Part shown: one piece after another, positions 16,524 through 24,640 of the stretch
Layout: each line of letters opens with the position of its first letter
How positions within the stretch are numbered: the stretch's first letter is position 1
Source of the DNA: CAWAND01 sp963783335
GTDB taxonomy: Bacteria > Chloroflexota > Anaerolineae > Anaerolineales > E44-bin32
DNA: 64,000 bases
Direction: 5' to 3'
NCBI GenBank assembly: GCA_963783335.1
Contig: CAWAND010000010.1
Coordinates: forward strand, 1,054,001 to 1,118,000
Position numbers and translations under genes: made by a program
Notes under the pieces: generated by a model
Told to the model about the DNA's origin: nothing
The model's database searches: none
Seen by the model: the letters and a program-made list of their open reading frames with translations, nothing else

Positions 16524-17882
16524 ATGAACGCAAAGCGCCACTGGCAGGCAGCGCTGGGGCAGCTGCAAATGGAGATGCCCCGAGCGTCTTTTGATACCTG
16601 GGTGCGCGATGCGGAACTCCTGACCTATGAAGATGGTGCCTTCGTCATTGGGGTGCAGAATGCCTATGCGCGAGACTGGTTGGAGAACCGCCTCCTTTCC
16701 ACAGTGAAGCGTGTGTTGACGGGAATCTGCGGCTCGACGGTTGAGGTGCGTTTCGTCGTCTGGCAGCCCGAGATCTCGGAAGCCGCGGTTCCCGTCCCTG
16801 AGGATCGCAGCCCGTCCTCGGCTTCGGTAGAGACAGGCGTTGGGCAGGCCGCTGGGAGGAATCTCAACGCACGCTACTCGTTTGAGAATTTTGTGGTCGG
16901 GCCTAGCAACAGGCTGGCACACGCGGCGGCAATGGCCGTGGCAGAGAGCCCGGCCCGTGCCTACAACCCATTGTTCCTGTACGGCGGGGTGGGCCTGGGC
17001 AAAACTCACTTGCTGCACGCCATCGGACGCGCATGTCATCTGCGATCGCTGAGTGTGCTGTACGTCTCTTCTGAAGAGTTCACCAACGACATGATCAACG
17101 CAATCCGGACCCACACAACGGATGCGTTCCGTGGGCGGTACCGCCAGATTGATGTGCTGCTGATCGATGACATTCAGTTCATCGCCGGCAAGGAATCCAC
17201 TCAGGAAGAGTTCTTTCATACATTCAACACCTTGCATGGCCAGGAGCGGCAGTTGGTGATCTCGTCTGACCGTTCGCCCAAGGCCTTGGTGACGTTGGAA
17301 GAGCGCCTCCGGTCTCGGTTTGAGTGGGGATTGACGGCAGACATTCAGGCGCCGGATTTCGAAACCCGGATGGCGATACTTCGGTCCAAGGCGGACCGGG
17401 CAGGTCGGGAGATCGAAGCCGAGCTTCTGGAAGTCATCGCACGCAGGCTCCAGAGCAACATCCGGGAGCTCGAGGGCGCACTGACTCGCGTGCTGGCGTT
17501 CGCCGACTTGAGCGGAGTCACTCTGACGCCAGAGGTGGTCGAGTCGGCGCTGATCGATTTCTCGCCTCGGTCGGGGGTTCTCTCGGTGGATCAGATCATT
17601 GCCGCCGTGGCGAAACACTTCGGGGTGAATGAAGATCGCATGCTGAGCCGCGATCGGAGCCGGGATGTCGCCCTGCCGCGGCAGATCGCCATGTACCTCA
17701 TCCGGGAAGAAACCGACAGCTCGCTGCCCAGCATTGGCGATGCGCTCGGCGGTCGTGATCACACCACCGTAATGTATGGCTGCGACAAGATTTCCGATCT
17801 TATCGAGACCGATGAAGCGCTTCGCCGCCAAGTAAGCGCCGTGCGCGAGCGTCTGTACCAACCCGCGCTTTCATCCTCCTAG
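16524..17882 (+). CDS. dnaA: Chromosomal replication initiator DnaA
   Basis: A 452-residue AAA+ initiator. Domain I (about 1-80) begins with the usual W-x-x-A-L-x-Q-L-Q; a Pro/Ser-rich domain II follows. Domain III has Walker A G-G-V-G-L-G-K-T-H (about 154) and Walker B L-L-I-D-D-I-Q-F (about 212). Domain IV carries the DnaA-box reading signature D-H-T-T-V-M-Y. GGAGG lies eight bases before the ATG. The usual neighbours dnaN and recF are absent; the next gene downstream on this strand is a 65-codon frame 420 bases away. Confidence 0.96.
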   Translation: MNAKRHWQAALGQLQMEMPRASFDTWVRDAELLTYEDGAFVIGVQNAYARDWLENRLLSTVKRVLTGICGSTVEVRFVVWQPEISEAAVPVPEDRSPSSASVETGVGQAAGRNLNARYSFENFVVGPSNRLAHAAAMAVAESPARAYNPLFLYGGVGLGKTHLLHAIGRACHLRSLSVLYVSSEEFTNDMINAIRTHTTDAFRGRYRQIDVLLIDDIQFIAGKESTQEEFFHTFNTLHGQERQLVISSDRSPKALVTLEERLRSRFEWGLTADIQAPDFETRMAILRSKADRAGREIEAELLEVIARRLQSNIRELEGALTRVLAFADLSGVTLTPEVVESALIDFSPRSGVLSVDQIIAAVAKHFGVNEDRMLSRDRSRDVALPRQIAMYLIREETDSSLPSIGDALGGRDHTTVMYGCDKISDLIETDEALRRQVSAVRERLYQPALSSS

Positions 17883-18290
17883 TCCCCCCCGACAAGCCAG
17901 ACCCTAAGCCAAGCCGTATTGACGGTCCACATCGGACTTTCGTCCTCGGCCGATGTGACAGAACTCAATAGACGATGCTTTCGGCTTGGTCTAGTATCCA
18001 ATTGAAGGCCGACACTGGACGCACGACATCGGCGGCGAACACAAAGGTTGAGGTTGAGCGTCTCGAATCCGGTGCCTGCTTGGCCTCCCGGCGGGCGCTC
18101 GTAAGATTAACGTGACGTGCCCCAGATGTCCCACGTGACGGCCTTCTCAGGCTCGGCGGCGCTTAGGCGCCGCCGCCCGTCTTCCCGTCAGACGTACTTG
18201 CCAGGAACACATGAACAAATCAGATCAGCTCGCCGGGTTTGGCTTGCCTGCGGCTTGATTCTTGCATCCATGGTTGCATGACCCATCGTG
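17883..18290. other. Intergenic region after dnaA with two hairpins
   Basis: No protein gene seen. It holds a CACATCGG / CCGATGTG dyad at about 17931-17957 and a perfect 8-bp GGCGGCGC / GCGCCGCC hairpin with TTAG loop at 18155-18174. Neither is followed by a clear T-run, so termination may be factor-dependent. Confidence 0.4.
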
Positions 18291-18301
18291 GGAGGTGTGC
18301 C

Positions 18302-18499
18302 ATGGAGAACAAACACACGCTTGATCAGCTCCGCATGCCGCATCCGCAGCAGGAACGCATAGATGCAGAGAGCGCCCGGTTGCTCTACTCGACAGCCAAG
18401 AAATCGGGCGGAAGCGGTGCTTGGATTCCGCCTGTCGGAACGCCAGCCAGGCGAACGTGGCGACAGTCGGAGCCATTCTCTGCTGCGGGCGGCAGGTGA
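18302..18499 (+). CDS. Possible small protein (65 residues), unknown
   Basis: A short frame starting with ATG at 18302, six bases after GGAGG (18291-18295), one of the better ribosome sites in the window. The product begins M-E-N-K-H-T-L-D-Q-L, is polar, and ends in a basic tail (P-A-R-R-T-W-R-Q-S-E). No domain, signal peptide or membrane segment is recognisable. It lies alone between dnaA and the convergent NTF2-like gene, nine bases from the latter's stop. The translation signal is the only support; it may be chance. Confidence 0.35.
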   Translation: MENKHTLDQLRMPHPQQERIDAESARLLYSTAKKSGGSGAWIPPVGTPARRTWRQSEPFSAAGGR

Positions 18500-18508
18500 C
18501 AAAGGATT

Positions 18509-18970
18509 TCAGCCTGGAGCCATAGGGGGTTGAAAGGGCGCCGACCAGCTCGGCGATTTGTGCACGTGGACCACTTTCCAACCGCCCTCGAACTTGACCA
18601 TCACCCGGCTTTCGTTGTAGCTCACCACATGAACGCCTGAACGAGTTCCCCGAGAAATCAACATCGTGTAGCTGCAGATGGCCGTGTCCCCATAGACCTG
18701 TTCCTTGTAATTGGCCAGGTCGTGCCTCACATGGGCCTGGCCCCCGGCAGCACCCTCACCTGGTGAGGGATCGAGAGCAATGCCGGCGCTGTCCTCACGG
18801 CTGGCTTCAGCCATCATGAAGTCATGGAAAGGAAGACCTTCGATACGGTGCGGTGTCACGTGCCACTCATACAGCGTCAGGCCGTCGACCGTGGTGGCGT
18901 GATAGCCATCTACGTCGGCGTCAAAAATGCTTTGTAGATGGGCCTCGAGAAAATCGCGAATCTCTGTCAT
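18509..18970 (-). CDS. NTF2-like / SnoaL-fold protein
   Basis: A 153-residue protein with features of the NTF2-like superfamily (DUF4440/CaMKII-association type): helical start L-E-A-H-L-Q-S-I-F-D-A-D-V-D-G-Y, then strand-rich sequence ending in G-G-W-K-V-V-H-V-H-K-S, the usual last strand. Such proteins are small cone-shaped enzymes or ligand binders; no specific activity can be read. The start at 18970 is set by GGAGG seven bases upstream and excludes 12 extra codons of open frame. It is the last gene of a minus-strand group with priA, 47 bases after priA. Confidence 0.65.
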   Translation of the reverse strand: MTEIRDFLEAHLQSIFDADVDGYHATTVDGLTLYEWHVTPHRIEGLPFHDFMMAEASREDSAGIALDPSPGEGAAGGQAHVRHDLANYKEQVYGDTAICSYTMLISRGTRSGVHVVSYNESRVMVKFEGGWKVVHVHKSPSWSAPFQPPMAPG

Positions 18971-19017
18971 GTTCAGACCTCCAAGGCAATCGGTGCGCGG
19001 CCACAAGAATGACCAGT

Positions 19018-21510
19018 CTAGAGCAACGAAACGGGATCGACGTCAACGCTCCAACCCTCAGGCAGCGTGTCGGGCACAATGGCTTGCGGATCATCCACCC
19101 TTATCACAATTTGCCATCGATACTCGCCGCCGATCCGATCAAAAAAGCAGGGTACTGGCCCAATCATTTCAGCCTTCAGGTGCGCTCGTCCGATTGTGTT
19201 GGCAAGGTGATCGGCGAGGATGCCGGCGCGAGATTCGGCCTTGCTCGCTGAGAGATCCCTAGTGGTAAAGCGGACCAGCCGCGTGAAGGGCGGGTACTCA
19301 AGTTCAGCCCGCCGGCGGAGTTCCTCGTCATAGAAGGCCCGGTAGTCATGCCGGGCGGCAGCCCGAATGACATAGTGGTCCGGCTGATATGTCTGAATGA
19401 TCGCTCGCCCACCCAATATCCCGCGACCGGCACGACCCGCGACCTGGGTGAGAATTTGGAAGGTTCGCTCAGCCGCTCGATAATCCGGCAGGTTGAGCCC
19501 GGTGTCGGCGGAGATCACCCCCACCAGGGTGACCATGGGGACATCCAAACCCTTGGCGATCATTTGAGTCCCTATCAGCACGTCCGCCCGATGAGCGGCA
19601 AAGTGAGCCAAAAGAACATCGTGGGCGCCCTTGGTTCGCGTCGTATCCCGGTCCCAGCGCAAGCTGATGGCCTCGGGAAAATGTTGATGGAGTTCGCTCT
19701 CAACGCGCTGGGTGCCGGCACCAAAGTACTTAACCCGTGAGCCCCCGCATTGGGGACAAGTGGCCGGCGCGCTGCGCGCATAGCCACAGTGGTGGCAGAG
19801 CAAGTTCTCGCGGTCGGGATGGTAGGTCATGGGGGTGCCACAGCGGGGGCAGTTGGCCACCCAGCCACAGTCTCGGCAGAAGACGTAGGTCGATTGCCCC
19901 CTGCGATTTAGGAACAAGATCGCCTGCTGACCAGCGCCAAGGGTTTCGGTCAGCGCCTTGGTAAGGGGCCGGCTGAACAAAGACGCGTTGCCAGCGCGCA
20001 ATTCCTGACGCATATCTACAACCCTCACCGGCGGAAGCCGAATTGACGATGCGTCGCTCTCTAGTTTGCTGTAGCGACTCTTCAAACCCAGGCGCTGCGC
20101 CTGCCTCTCGATCCGTTGCGTGTGACCGAAAATGCGGTTGGGAAGGCTAAGTGGAATCATGGCCCCGTGATCGGCCCGATAAGACGATACGAGATCCGGC
20201 GTGGCCGAGCCCAGGATGCAGTGCGCGCCCGCCAGTTCGGCGTAGGCGATAGATGCCGTGCGAGCGTGATAGCGGGGAGGCCGAAGGGTCTCCTTGTATG
20301 AATCATCGTGAGATTCATCGACCACGATGAGCCCCAAGTTTGGCATTGGCGTGAACAGGGCACTGCGCGGGCCGATGACGATGTCCAATTCGCCTTGGCG
20401 CGCCCGCCGCCAAGTATCGTAGCGCTCGCCCTCTGAAAGCTGTGAATGGACCAGGCCAACACGGCCAGGGAAGCGAGCCAAGAACCGGCGGACCGTCTGT
20501 GGGGTGAGGGCGATCTCCGGGGTCAGCACGATGGCTTGGCGATGGCTCTCGAGAGTGGCCTGGACGGCGCGCATGTAGATTTCGGTCTTCCCCGAGCCGG
20601 TCACTCCGTGAAGAAGAAACGGCTTGCTGGGCGCCCGAAGGCGAATGGCGCGTTCGATGGGCTCCCATGCTTCTTGCTGTTCGGAGGTGAGTAAGGGAGC
20701 CTTGTCTGGCACGTACTCCACGGCTTCAAGTGGGTCGCGCCAAATCTCCGCTTGGCTGAGAGTGAGCAGTCCCATGTCCTCCAGATAGCGCAGATCCTGA
20801 AGATTGCCGCCGCTCTCAGCGTAGAGCCAGGTGACTTCGATGGCCTGGCGTTCGGCGATCAACATGCGAAGCATGGTCTCCCGGCGCGAACGTGTGGCCG
20901 CTGTTCTGCCAATGGCATCGAGTGAGGCAAGGACTTTGTCGGGAGGTGCAGCCAGGTGCGCGGTGCGGACGGTTCGGGCGCGCACGCTCGGCGGATCCAG
21001 GACCAATTCCCGCGCCAGGACACCGCGCGCCACAAGTCTGTCCGCTGCCTTCCGCCAGGCGAGTTTCCCCAGCGCCCGGGCAAGCTGCCGTCCTCGAAGC
21101 GGTCCTCGCCGGGAAATCTGCGATATCAAGCGCTTCTCGGCGGCCGTTCCATTGTCGGGTGGCTCGCCTATCAGGCGATACACTGAGTCGGCTTGCTGGC
21201 TCAGGCCGGGGGGAAGCATCACCGTCAAGCAGTCGATCAGAGCGGCAGCCGTCTCTCGGGCAAGCCAATGGGCCAGTTTGAGTTGGATGTCGGTCAGAAC
21301 CGGCTGAGGGTCAATCAGCTCGGCAATGGGGCGTGTGTCATCGACCGGAGCGGAGGACGCCAAGTCCACGACGATGCCTTGCAGCGTCCGGCTTCCGAAG
21401 GGCACGAGGACCAGATGTCCGGCTCGGAGGCGGGCTTCAAGCTGATCGGGCACATGGTATGAAAAGGTCCCCCGGATAGGGGGCAGGTTGACGGCCACCT
21501 CGGCAAACAT
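19018..21510 (-). CDS. priA: Primosomal replication restart helicase PriA
   Basis: An 830-residue superfamily 2 helicase that reloads the replisome at stalled forks. N-terminal 3'-DNA-binding domain (about 1-100), helicase with Walker A G-V-T-G-S-G-K-T-E and a DEAH-like box V-V-D-E-S-H-D, a zinc-binding insert with paired Cys (C-R-D-C, C-P-R-C, C-H-H-C, C-P-Q-C), then helicase C-terminal motifs (L-I-G-T-Q-M-I-A-K-G and V-A-G-R-A-G-R). The start M-F-A-E-V-A-V-N-L is the family-typical beginning; the open frame upstream overlaps the preceding gene. Eight bases separate it from the CNNM-type gene, so they are probably co-transcribed. Confidence 0.95.
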   Translation of the reverse strand: MFAEVAVNLPPIRGTFSYHVPDQLEARLRAGHLVLVPFGSRTLQGIVVDLASSAPVDDTRPIAELIDPQPVLTDIQLKLAHWLARETAAALIDCLTVMLPPGLSQQADSVYRLIGEPPDNGTAAEKRLISQISRRGPLRGRQLARALGKLAWRKAADRLVARGVLARELVLDPPSVRARTVRTAHLAAPPDKVLASLDAIGRTAATRSRRETMLRMLIAERQAIEVTWLYAESGGNLQDLRYLEDMGLLTLSQAEIWRDPLEAVEYVPDKAPLLTSEQQEAWEPIERAIRLRAPSKPFLLHGVTGSGKTEIYMRAVQATLESHRQAIVLTPEIALTPQTVRRFLARFPGRVGLVHSQLSEGERYDTWRRARQGELDIVIGPRSALFTPMPNLGLIVVDESHDDSYKETLRPPRYHARTASIAYAELAGAHCILGSATPDLVSSYRADHGAMIPLSLPNRIFGHTQRIERQAQRLGLKSRYSKLESDASSIRLPPVRVVDMRQELRAGNASLFSRPLTKALTETLGAGQQAILFLNRRGQSTYVFCRDCGWVANCPRCGTPMTYHPDRENLLCHHCGYARSAPATCPQCGGSRVKYFGAGTQRVESELHQHFPEAISLRWDRDTTRTKGAHDVLLAHFAAHRADVLIGTQMIAKGLDVPMVTLVGVISADTGLNLPDYRAAERTFQILTQVAGRAGRGILGGRAIIQTYQPDHYVIRAAARHDYRAFYDEELRRRAELEYPPFTRLVRFTTRDLSASKAESRAGILADHLANTIGRAHLKAEMIGPVPCFFDRIGGEYRWQIVIRVDDPQAIVPDTLPEGWSVDVDPVSLL

Positions 21511-21518
21511 CTGGTCAC

Positions 21519-22877
21519 TCAGGGTTTTTGGCTGCGTCGGGCTGTGGGGCGCGCCCCGGCCGGCGCGAGGGGCGTGATGGAGATGCGATCGATGCGCCAT
21601 CCGTCGAGGGCCTGCACGCGCAGCTGAATGCCGTCGGCGACAATCGTATCTCCCTCCTCGGCCATGCGTCCGAGGCGCCCGAGAACGAATCCGGCGATGG
21701 TGTCGTAATCGGGATCGACGAGTCTCAGGCCGAGACGGTCGTTGATGTCTTCGATCAGCGTCAGTCCGTCCACCAAAGTGGTTCCGTCTTCCAGAAGCTG
21801 GATGTCCGGTTCAGCATCGAATGGGTCGCTGACCTCGCCCACGATTTCCTCAATCAAATCTTCCAGTGTGACGACTCCCGCCGTGCCTCCGTACTCATCC
21901 AATACGATGGCGATGTGCTGATGGCGCAATCGGAAGCGTTCCAACAAAGATATGATGCGGGCTGTCTCGGGCACGAACAACGCCTCGCGCATCAAGGAGC
22001 GGGCCGTGATTGCCTGGCGGTTGTCGGCGCGCAGACGGGGCAGGACGTCTTTGAGGTGAACCACCCCCACGACGTGATCCTGGCTGCCCTCGTAGACCGG
22101 CAGCTTGGTGAAGGGATGTTCGACAGCAATCTGAATGAGATCGTCAAGTTTGGATTCAACCGGGACCGCGATCATCTCGGTCCTGGGGATCATGACCTGC
22201 CGCACCAACGTATCGCCGAAATCGAAGACGGCGTGCAGAATCTCTTCTTCTTCATTCTCGACGACCCCCACCACGGCGCTGGCTGAAACAAGCATCTTGA
22301 GTTCTTCGACGGAATGCACCAGTTCGTGACCGGTGGCTGGCGCTACGCCAAGCAGGCGAAGCAGCGCGTTTCCGGCCCCGTTCAATGCCCAAACGATGGG
22401 CTTGAACAGCCGCTCGGTATAGATCGTCGGTCGGGCGACGATGAGAGATGTGCGCTCGGGATTCTGGAGCGCGATTGACTTAGGAGCTAGTTCGCCCACA
22501 ACCACATGCAGACAAGTAATGGCGGCAAAGGCGATGCCGGCCGAAAGCGTGTGGGAGAAGCCCGACTGCAGGGCGGCCGGGGCGAGGTCGACGACCGGCT
22601 CCAGCAGGTGGGCGAGGGCGGGCTCGCCGATCCAGCCCAGACCCAAGCTGGACAAGGTTATGCCCAATTGAGTGGCGGCAATGACTTTGTCCGGATCTTC
22701 AATGGCGTGGGCGACCCAACGGGCGGCCGTGTTGCCCTGATCGAGGAGTTCGCTGATGCGAGTTCGGCGCACGCTGACCAGGGAGAACTCGGCCGCGACG
22801 AAGAACGCGTTCGCCAGCACGAGGACGACGACACCCAGAAGCTTGAGCAAGTCGAGCGCAATTGTCGAGTCAGCCAC
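21519..22877 (-). CDS. CNNM/CorC (hemolysin C)-type membrane protein with CBS domains
   Basis: A 452-residue protein with DUF21 (CNNM) transmembrane domain (about 1-185), a CBS pair (about 205-325; R-Q-V-M-I-P-R-T-E-M and V-V-G-V-V-H-L-K-D) and a C-terminal CorC_HlyC domain (about 345-430). Family members are linked to Mg2+/Co2+ export; the hemolysin name is historical. The start is GTG with a poor ribosome site. It is divergent from the SOS-box cassette, whose operators occupy the shared 176-base gap, so cross-regulation is possible. Confidence 0.88.
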   Translation of the reverse strand: MADSTIALDLLKLLGVVVLVLANAFFVAAEFSLVSVRRTRISELLDQGNTAARWVAHAIEDPDKVIAATQLGITLSSLGLGWIGEPALAHLLEPVVDLAPAALQSGFSHTLSAGIAFAAITCLHVVVGELAPKSIALQNPERTSLIVARPTIYTERLFKPIVWALNGAGNALLRLLGVAPATGHELVHSVEELKMLVSASAVVGVVENEEEEILHAVFDFGDTLVRQVMIPRTEMIAVPVESKLDDLIQIAVEHPFTKLPVYEGSQDHVVGVVHLKDVLPRLRADNRQAITARSLMREALFVPETARIISLLERFRLRHQHIAIVLDEYGGTAGVVTLEDLIEEIVGEVSDPFDAEPDIQLLEDGTTLVDGLTLIEDINDRLGLRLVDPDYDTIAGFVLGRLGRMAEEGDTIVADGIQLRVQALDGWRIDRISITPLAPAGARPTARRSQKP

Positions 22878-22986
22878 GCGATGCTTTCATGTAGACGTCT
22901 GGAGAGTTCATCTCTCGAAGCCTATCATGATTGGGGCTTGCCGCCAATATGGTTCATGAAATGTCCCCGGCCGGCAAACTTGGGTC

Positions 22987-23016
22987 TTGACGAGAGAACG
23001 GATGTTCTGATAGACT
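22987..23016 (+). promoter_or_regulatory. Promoter of the FtsK-like cassette
   Basis: TTGACG at 22987-22992, 18-base spacer, TAGACT at 23011-23016 preceded by TGA (extended -10). One SOS-like box lies inside the spacer and one just after the -10. Confidence 0.65.
22995..23008. promoter_or_regulatory. SOS-box-like dyad 1
   Basis: AGAAC-GGAT-GTTCT, a perfect inverted repeat fitting the GAAC-R-N-R-Y-GTTC consensus of Gram-positive LexA. It lies between -35 and -10, where a repressor would block polymerase. Confidence 0.65.
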
Positions 23017-23022
23017 GCCCAT

Positions 23023-23036
23023 AGAACACACGTTCT
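23023..23036. promoter_or_regulatory. SOS-box-like dyad 2
   Basis: AGAAC-ACAC-GTTCT, again GAAC-R-N-R-Y-GTTC, six bases past the -10. Its centre is 28 bases from that of dyad 1. The same two-box plan occurs at 57910-57957. Confidence 0.7.
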
Positions 23037-23053
23037 ATTTTGGGAGATGCCCA

Positions 23054-24064
23054 ATGCAGTTGTCCCGGGTGGGTCAGGCAAATTGGCTGGACCGAGAAGC
23101 AGATCGGCTGGAGGCGGCCATGGCGTCCATGGCGGTTCCGGTGCGCGTCAGCGACGGCCAGATCGCTGAAGGACGAGTCCGCTATCACGCAACGCCAATC
23201 GGAGGCGTGCACACCGAGGCCATTCAGGAGCTGGGCACCAATGTCGCCACGGCTCTGGGCGTCGACAGGGTGGCCATTCAGACCGACCAGGCCGGTGTGA
23301 CGATCGAAATCTCCCCCGCCCCTTCCGAGCTACTTCGACTGCTGCCCCTCGTGTCCGCGCTGGGCCCACATTCTGCCATGACTGCCGTGGCCGGTGTCGA
23401 TGCGCATGGTGTGCCCGTCCTGGTAAACCTTCTTCACCAGGACACGTGGCATTTCGTTGTCGAATCGGGGCAGAGCGCCGTGAGATCGTCCTGGCTGAGA
23501 AGCATGACCGCCAGCCTGGCGGTGGGCACCCGGCCGTCCGAGCTCCAGCTTTTGGGAGTCGATCTGACGGGGGTTGAGCAGACCTATATTGAAGCTCTTC
23601 CCCATGCCCTGACCGATGTCGCTTTCCGAGCCGACAACGCGATCGATCTCATAGCGTGGCTGCGGGATGAGTCGGACCGCCGAATGAAACTGGGCCGTCA
23701 GGTGCCGCACATGGTGCTTGTGATCGATGATCTGGGGGAACTGGTTGAGCAGACCGGGAGGGTGGCGAAGAGTCTCGTCGGGCGTCTCTTGGAGCAAGGC
23801 AGACTATCCGGCATCCACATCTTGGCGGGCTGGGATCCAGCGCAGCCCTCAGAACTGGCCGAATTGCAGAGTCCCTCCGGCTGCGCTCGGGCCACCGGGC
23901 TGACATCCAACAGCGCCATGCCATCGCCAGGCGACTTCGAGATTGCAGTCGACAGCCAGCGTTGTGTTGTTCGATCTGCCCATCTTTCGGCAGCAGACCT
24001 GGACGGTTTGGCACGCGATCTGCAGAGAACAAGCGGTTCAGGGCCGGAAAGGCAGGACGGCTGA
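23054..24064 (+). CDS. FtsK/SpoIIIE-like protein with degenerate P-loop
   Basis: A 336-residue protein. The layout recalls the FtsK/SpoIIIE motor domain: a cap segment (G-V-D-R-V-A-I-Q-T-D), a strand leading to the P-loop position, and a Walker B-like V-L-V-I-D-D (221-226) followed by L-G-E-L. At the P-loop the expected G-x-T-G-S-G-K-S is replaced (S-G-Q-S-A-V-R-S, Arg144 for Lys), so ATP hydrolysis is doubtful. No membrane segment or gamma domain is present. It heads a three-gene cassette (next start overlaps its stop) under two SOS-like boxes. A role in damage response is inferred from regulation only. Confidence 0.65.
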   Translation: MQLSRVGQANWLDREADRLEAAMASMAVPVRVSDGQIAEGRVRYHATPIGGVHTEAIQELGTNVATALGVDRVAIQTDQAGVTIEISPAPSELLRLLPLVSALGPHSAMTAVAGVDAHGVPVLVNLLHQDTWHFVVESGQSAVRSSWLRSMTASLAVGTRPSELQLLGVDLTGVEQTYIEALPHALTDVAFRADNAIDLIAWLRDESDRRMKLGRQVPHMVLVIDDLGELVEQTGRVAKSLVGRLLEQGRLSGIHILAGWDPAQPSELAELQSPSGCARATGLTSNSAMPSPGDFEIAVDSQRCVVRSAHLSAADLDGLARDLQRTSGSGPERQDG

Positions 24065-24366
24065 TGATAACCGGCGCAAGCCAGAACCGCATCCGCGCCG
24101 CGGGGCGGGGTCGTCCATCCCGCGGGCTGGAATGCCATGAGCTGGTCCATGCCAGCGGAACACAGTCAAGCGGGCTGCCGATCGCCTTCCAGTGGCGCGG
24201 ACGCCGTTATCGGATTGCTGCGGTAGACGGTTCGAAGGAGCGAAACGCGACGCCAAAAGCCGTCCGTATCTTCTCGGTTCGCACGACCAGCGGCATGCGC
24301 TGTGAGTTGGAGCACCGGACCGAGTCGAACGTTTGGATGATGAATCGGGTACTCCCAAGTTTGTGA
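24064..24366 (+). CDS. DUF6504-like small protein
   Basis: A 100-residue protein. The ATG overlaps the preceding stop (TGATG), indicating translational coupling. A basic N-terminus precedes a core F-Q-W-R-G-R-R-Y-R-I-A-A-V, then R-I-F-S-V-R-T-T-S-G-M-R-C-E-L and a final W-M-M-N-R-V. This order resembles a small family I associate with the label DUF6504, which in actinobacteria is often found next to ImuB/DnaE2 mutagenesis genes. That association is from memory and unverified here; no polymerase gene is adjacent. Confidence 0.55.
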   Translation: MITGASQNRIRAAGRGRPSRGLECHELVHASGTQSSGLPIAFQWRGRRYRIAAVDGSKERNATPKAVRIFSVRTTSGMRCELEHRTESNVWMMNRVLPSL

Positions 24367-24376
24367 GGAGGGCGGC

Positions 24377-24640
24377 ATGAAAGTGGGCATGATGTGGTAC
24401 GACGGTGGTGTTGATGGACTGGCTCAGCGCGTCCATCGAGCAGCAACTTACTACCAGGAGAAGTATGGAGGACAGCCGAATGTGTGCTACGTCCATCCAT
24501 CGGGCGCCGAAGAGGGTGGCCCGGCGGGGGTGGAGGCGATTCGTGTGGAACGGAGCGAGCTCGTGTTACCTGGGCATTTGTGGGTAGGTGTCGAGCGGGC
24601 GTCGGCGGCCGAATCTGATAGGCGTGTCTCCGGCGACTAG
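24377..24640 (+). CDS. Small protein of unknown function, third cassette gene
   Basis: An 87-residue protein with a strong ribosome site (GAGGAGG seven bases before the ATG). Residues 1-45 look conserved in style (M-K-V-G-M-M-W-Y-D, then A-A-T-Y-Y-Q-E-K-Y-G and N-V-C-Y-V-H-P), suggesting a small alpha/beta fold; the rest is less regular. No catalytic motif is recognised. Its TAG overlaps the stop of the convergent holA by sharing CTAG. Being third in the SOS-boxed operon is the only functional clue. Confidence 0.6.
   Translation: MKVGMMWYDGGVDGLAQRVHRAATYYQEKYGGQPNVCYVHPSGAEEGGPAGVEAIRVERSELVLPGHLWVGVERASAAESDRRVSGD

Noticed and set aside
16087..16533. 148-codon minus-strand frame upstream of dnaA
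   Set aside because: It runs through the dnaA promoter and leader, has no ribosome site and no family resemblance.
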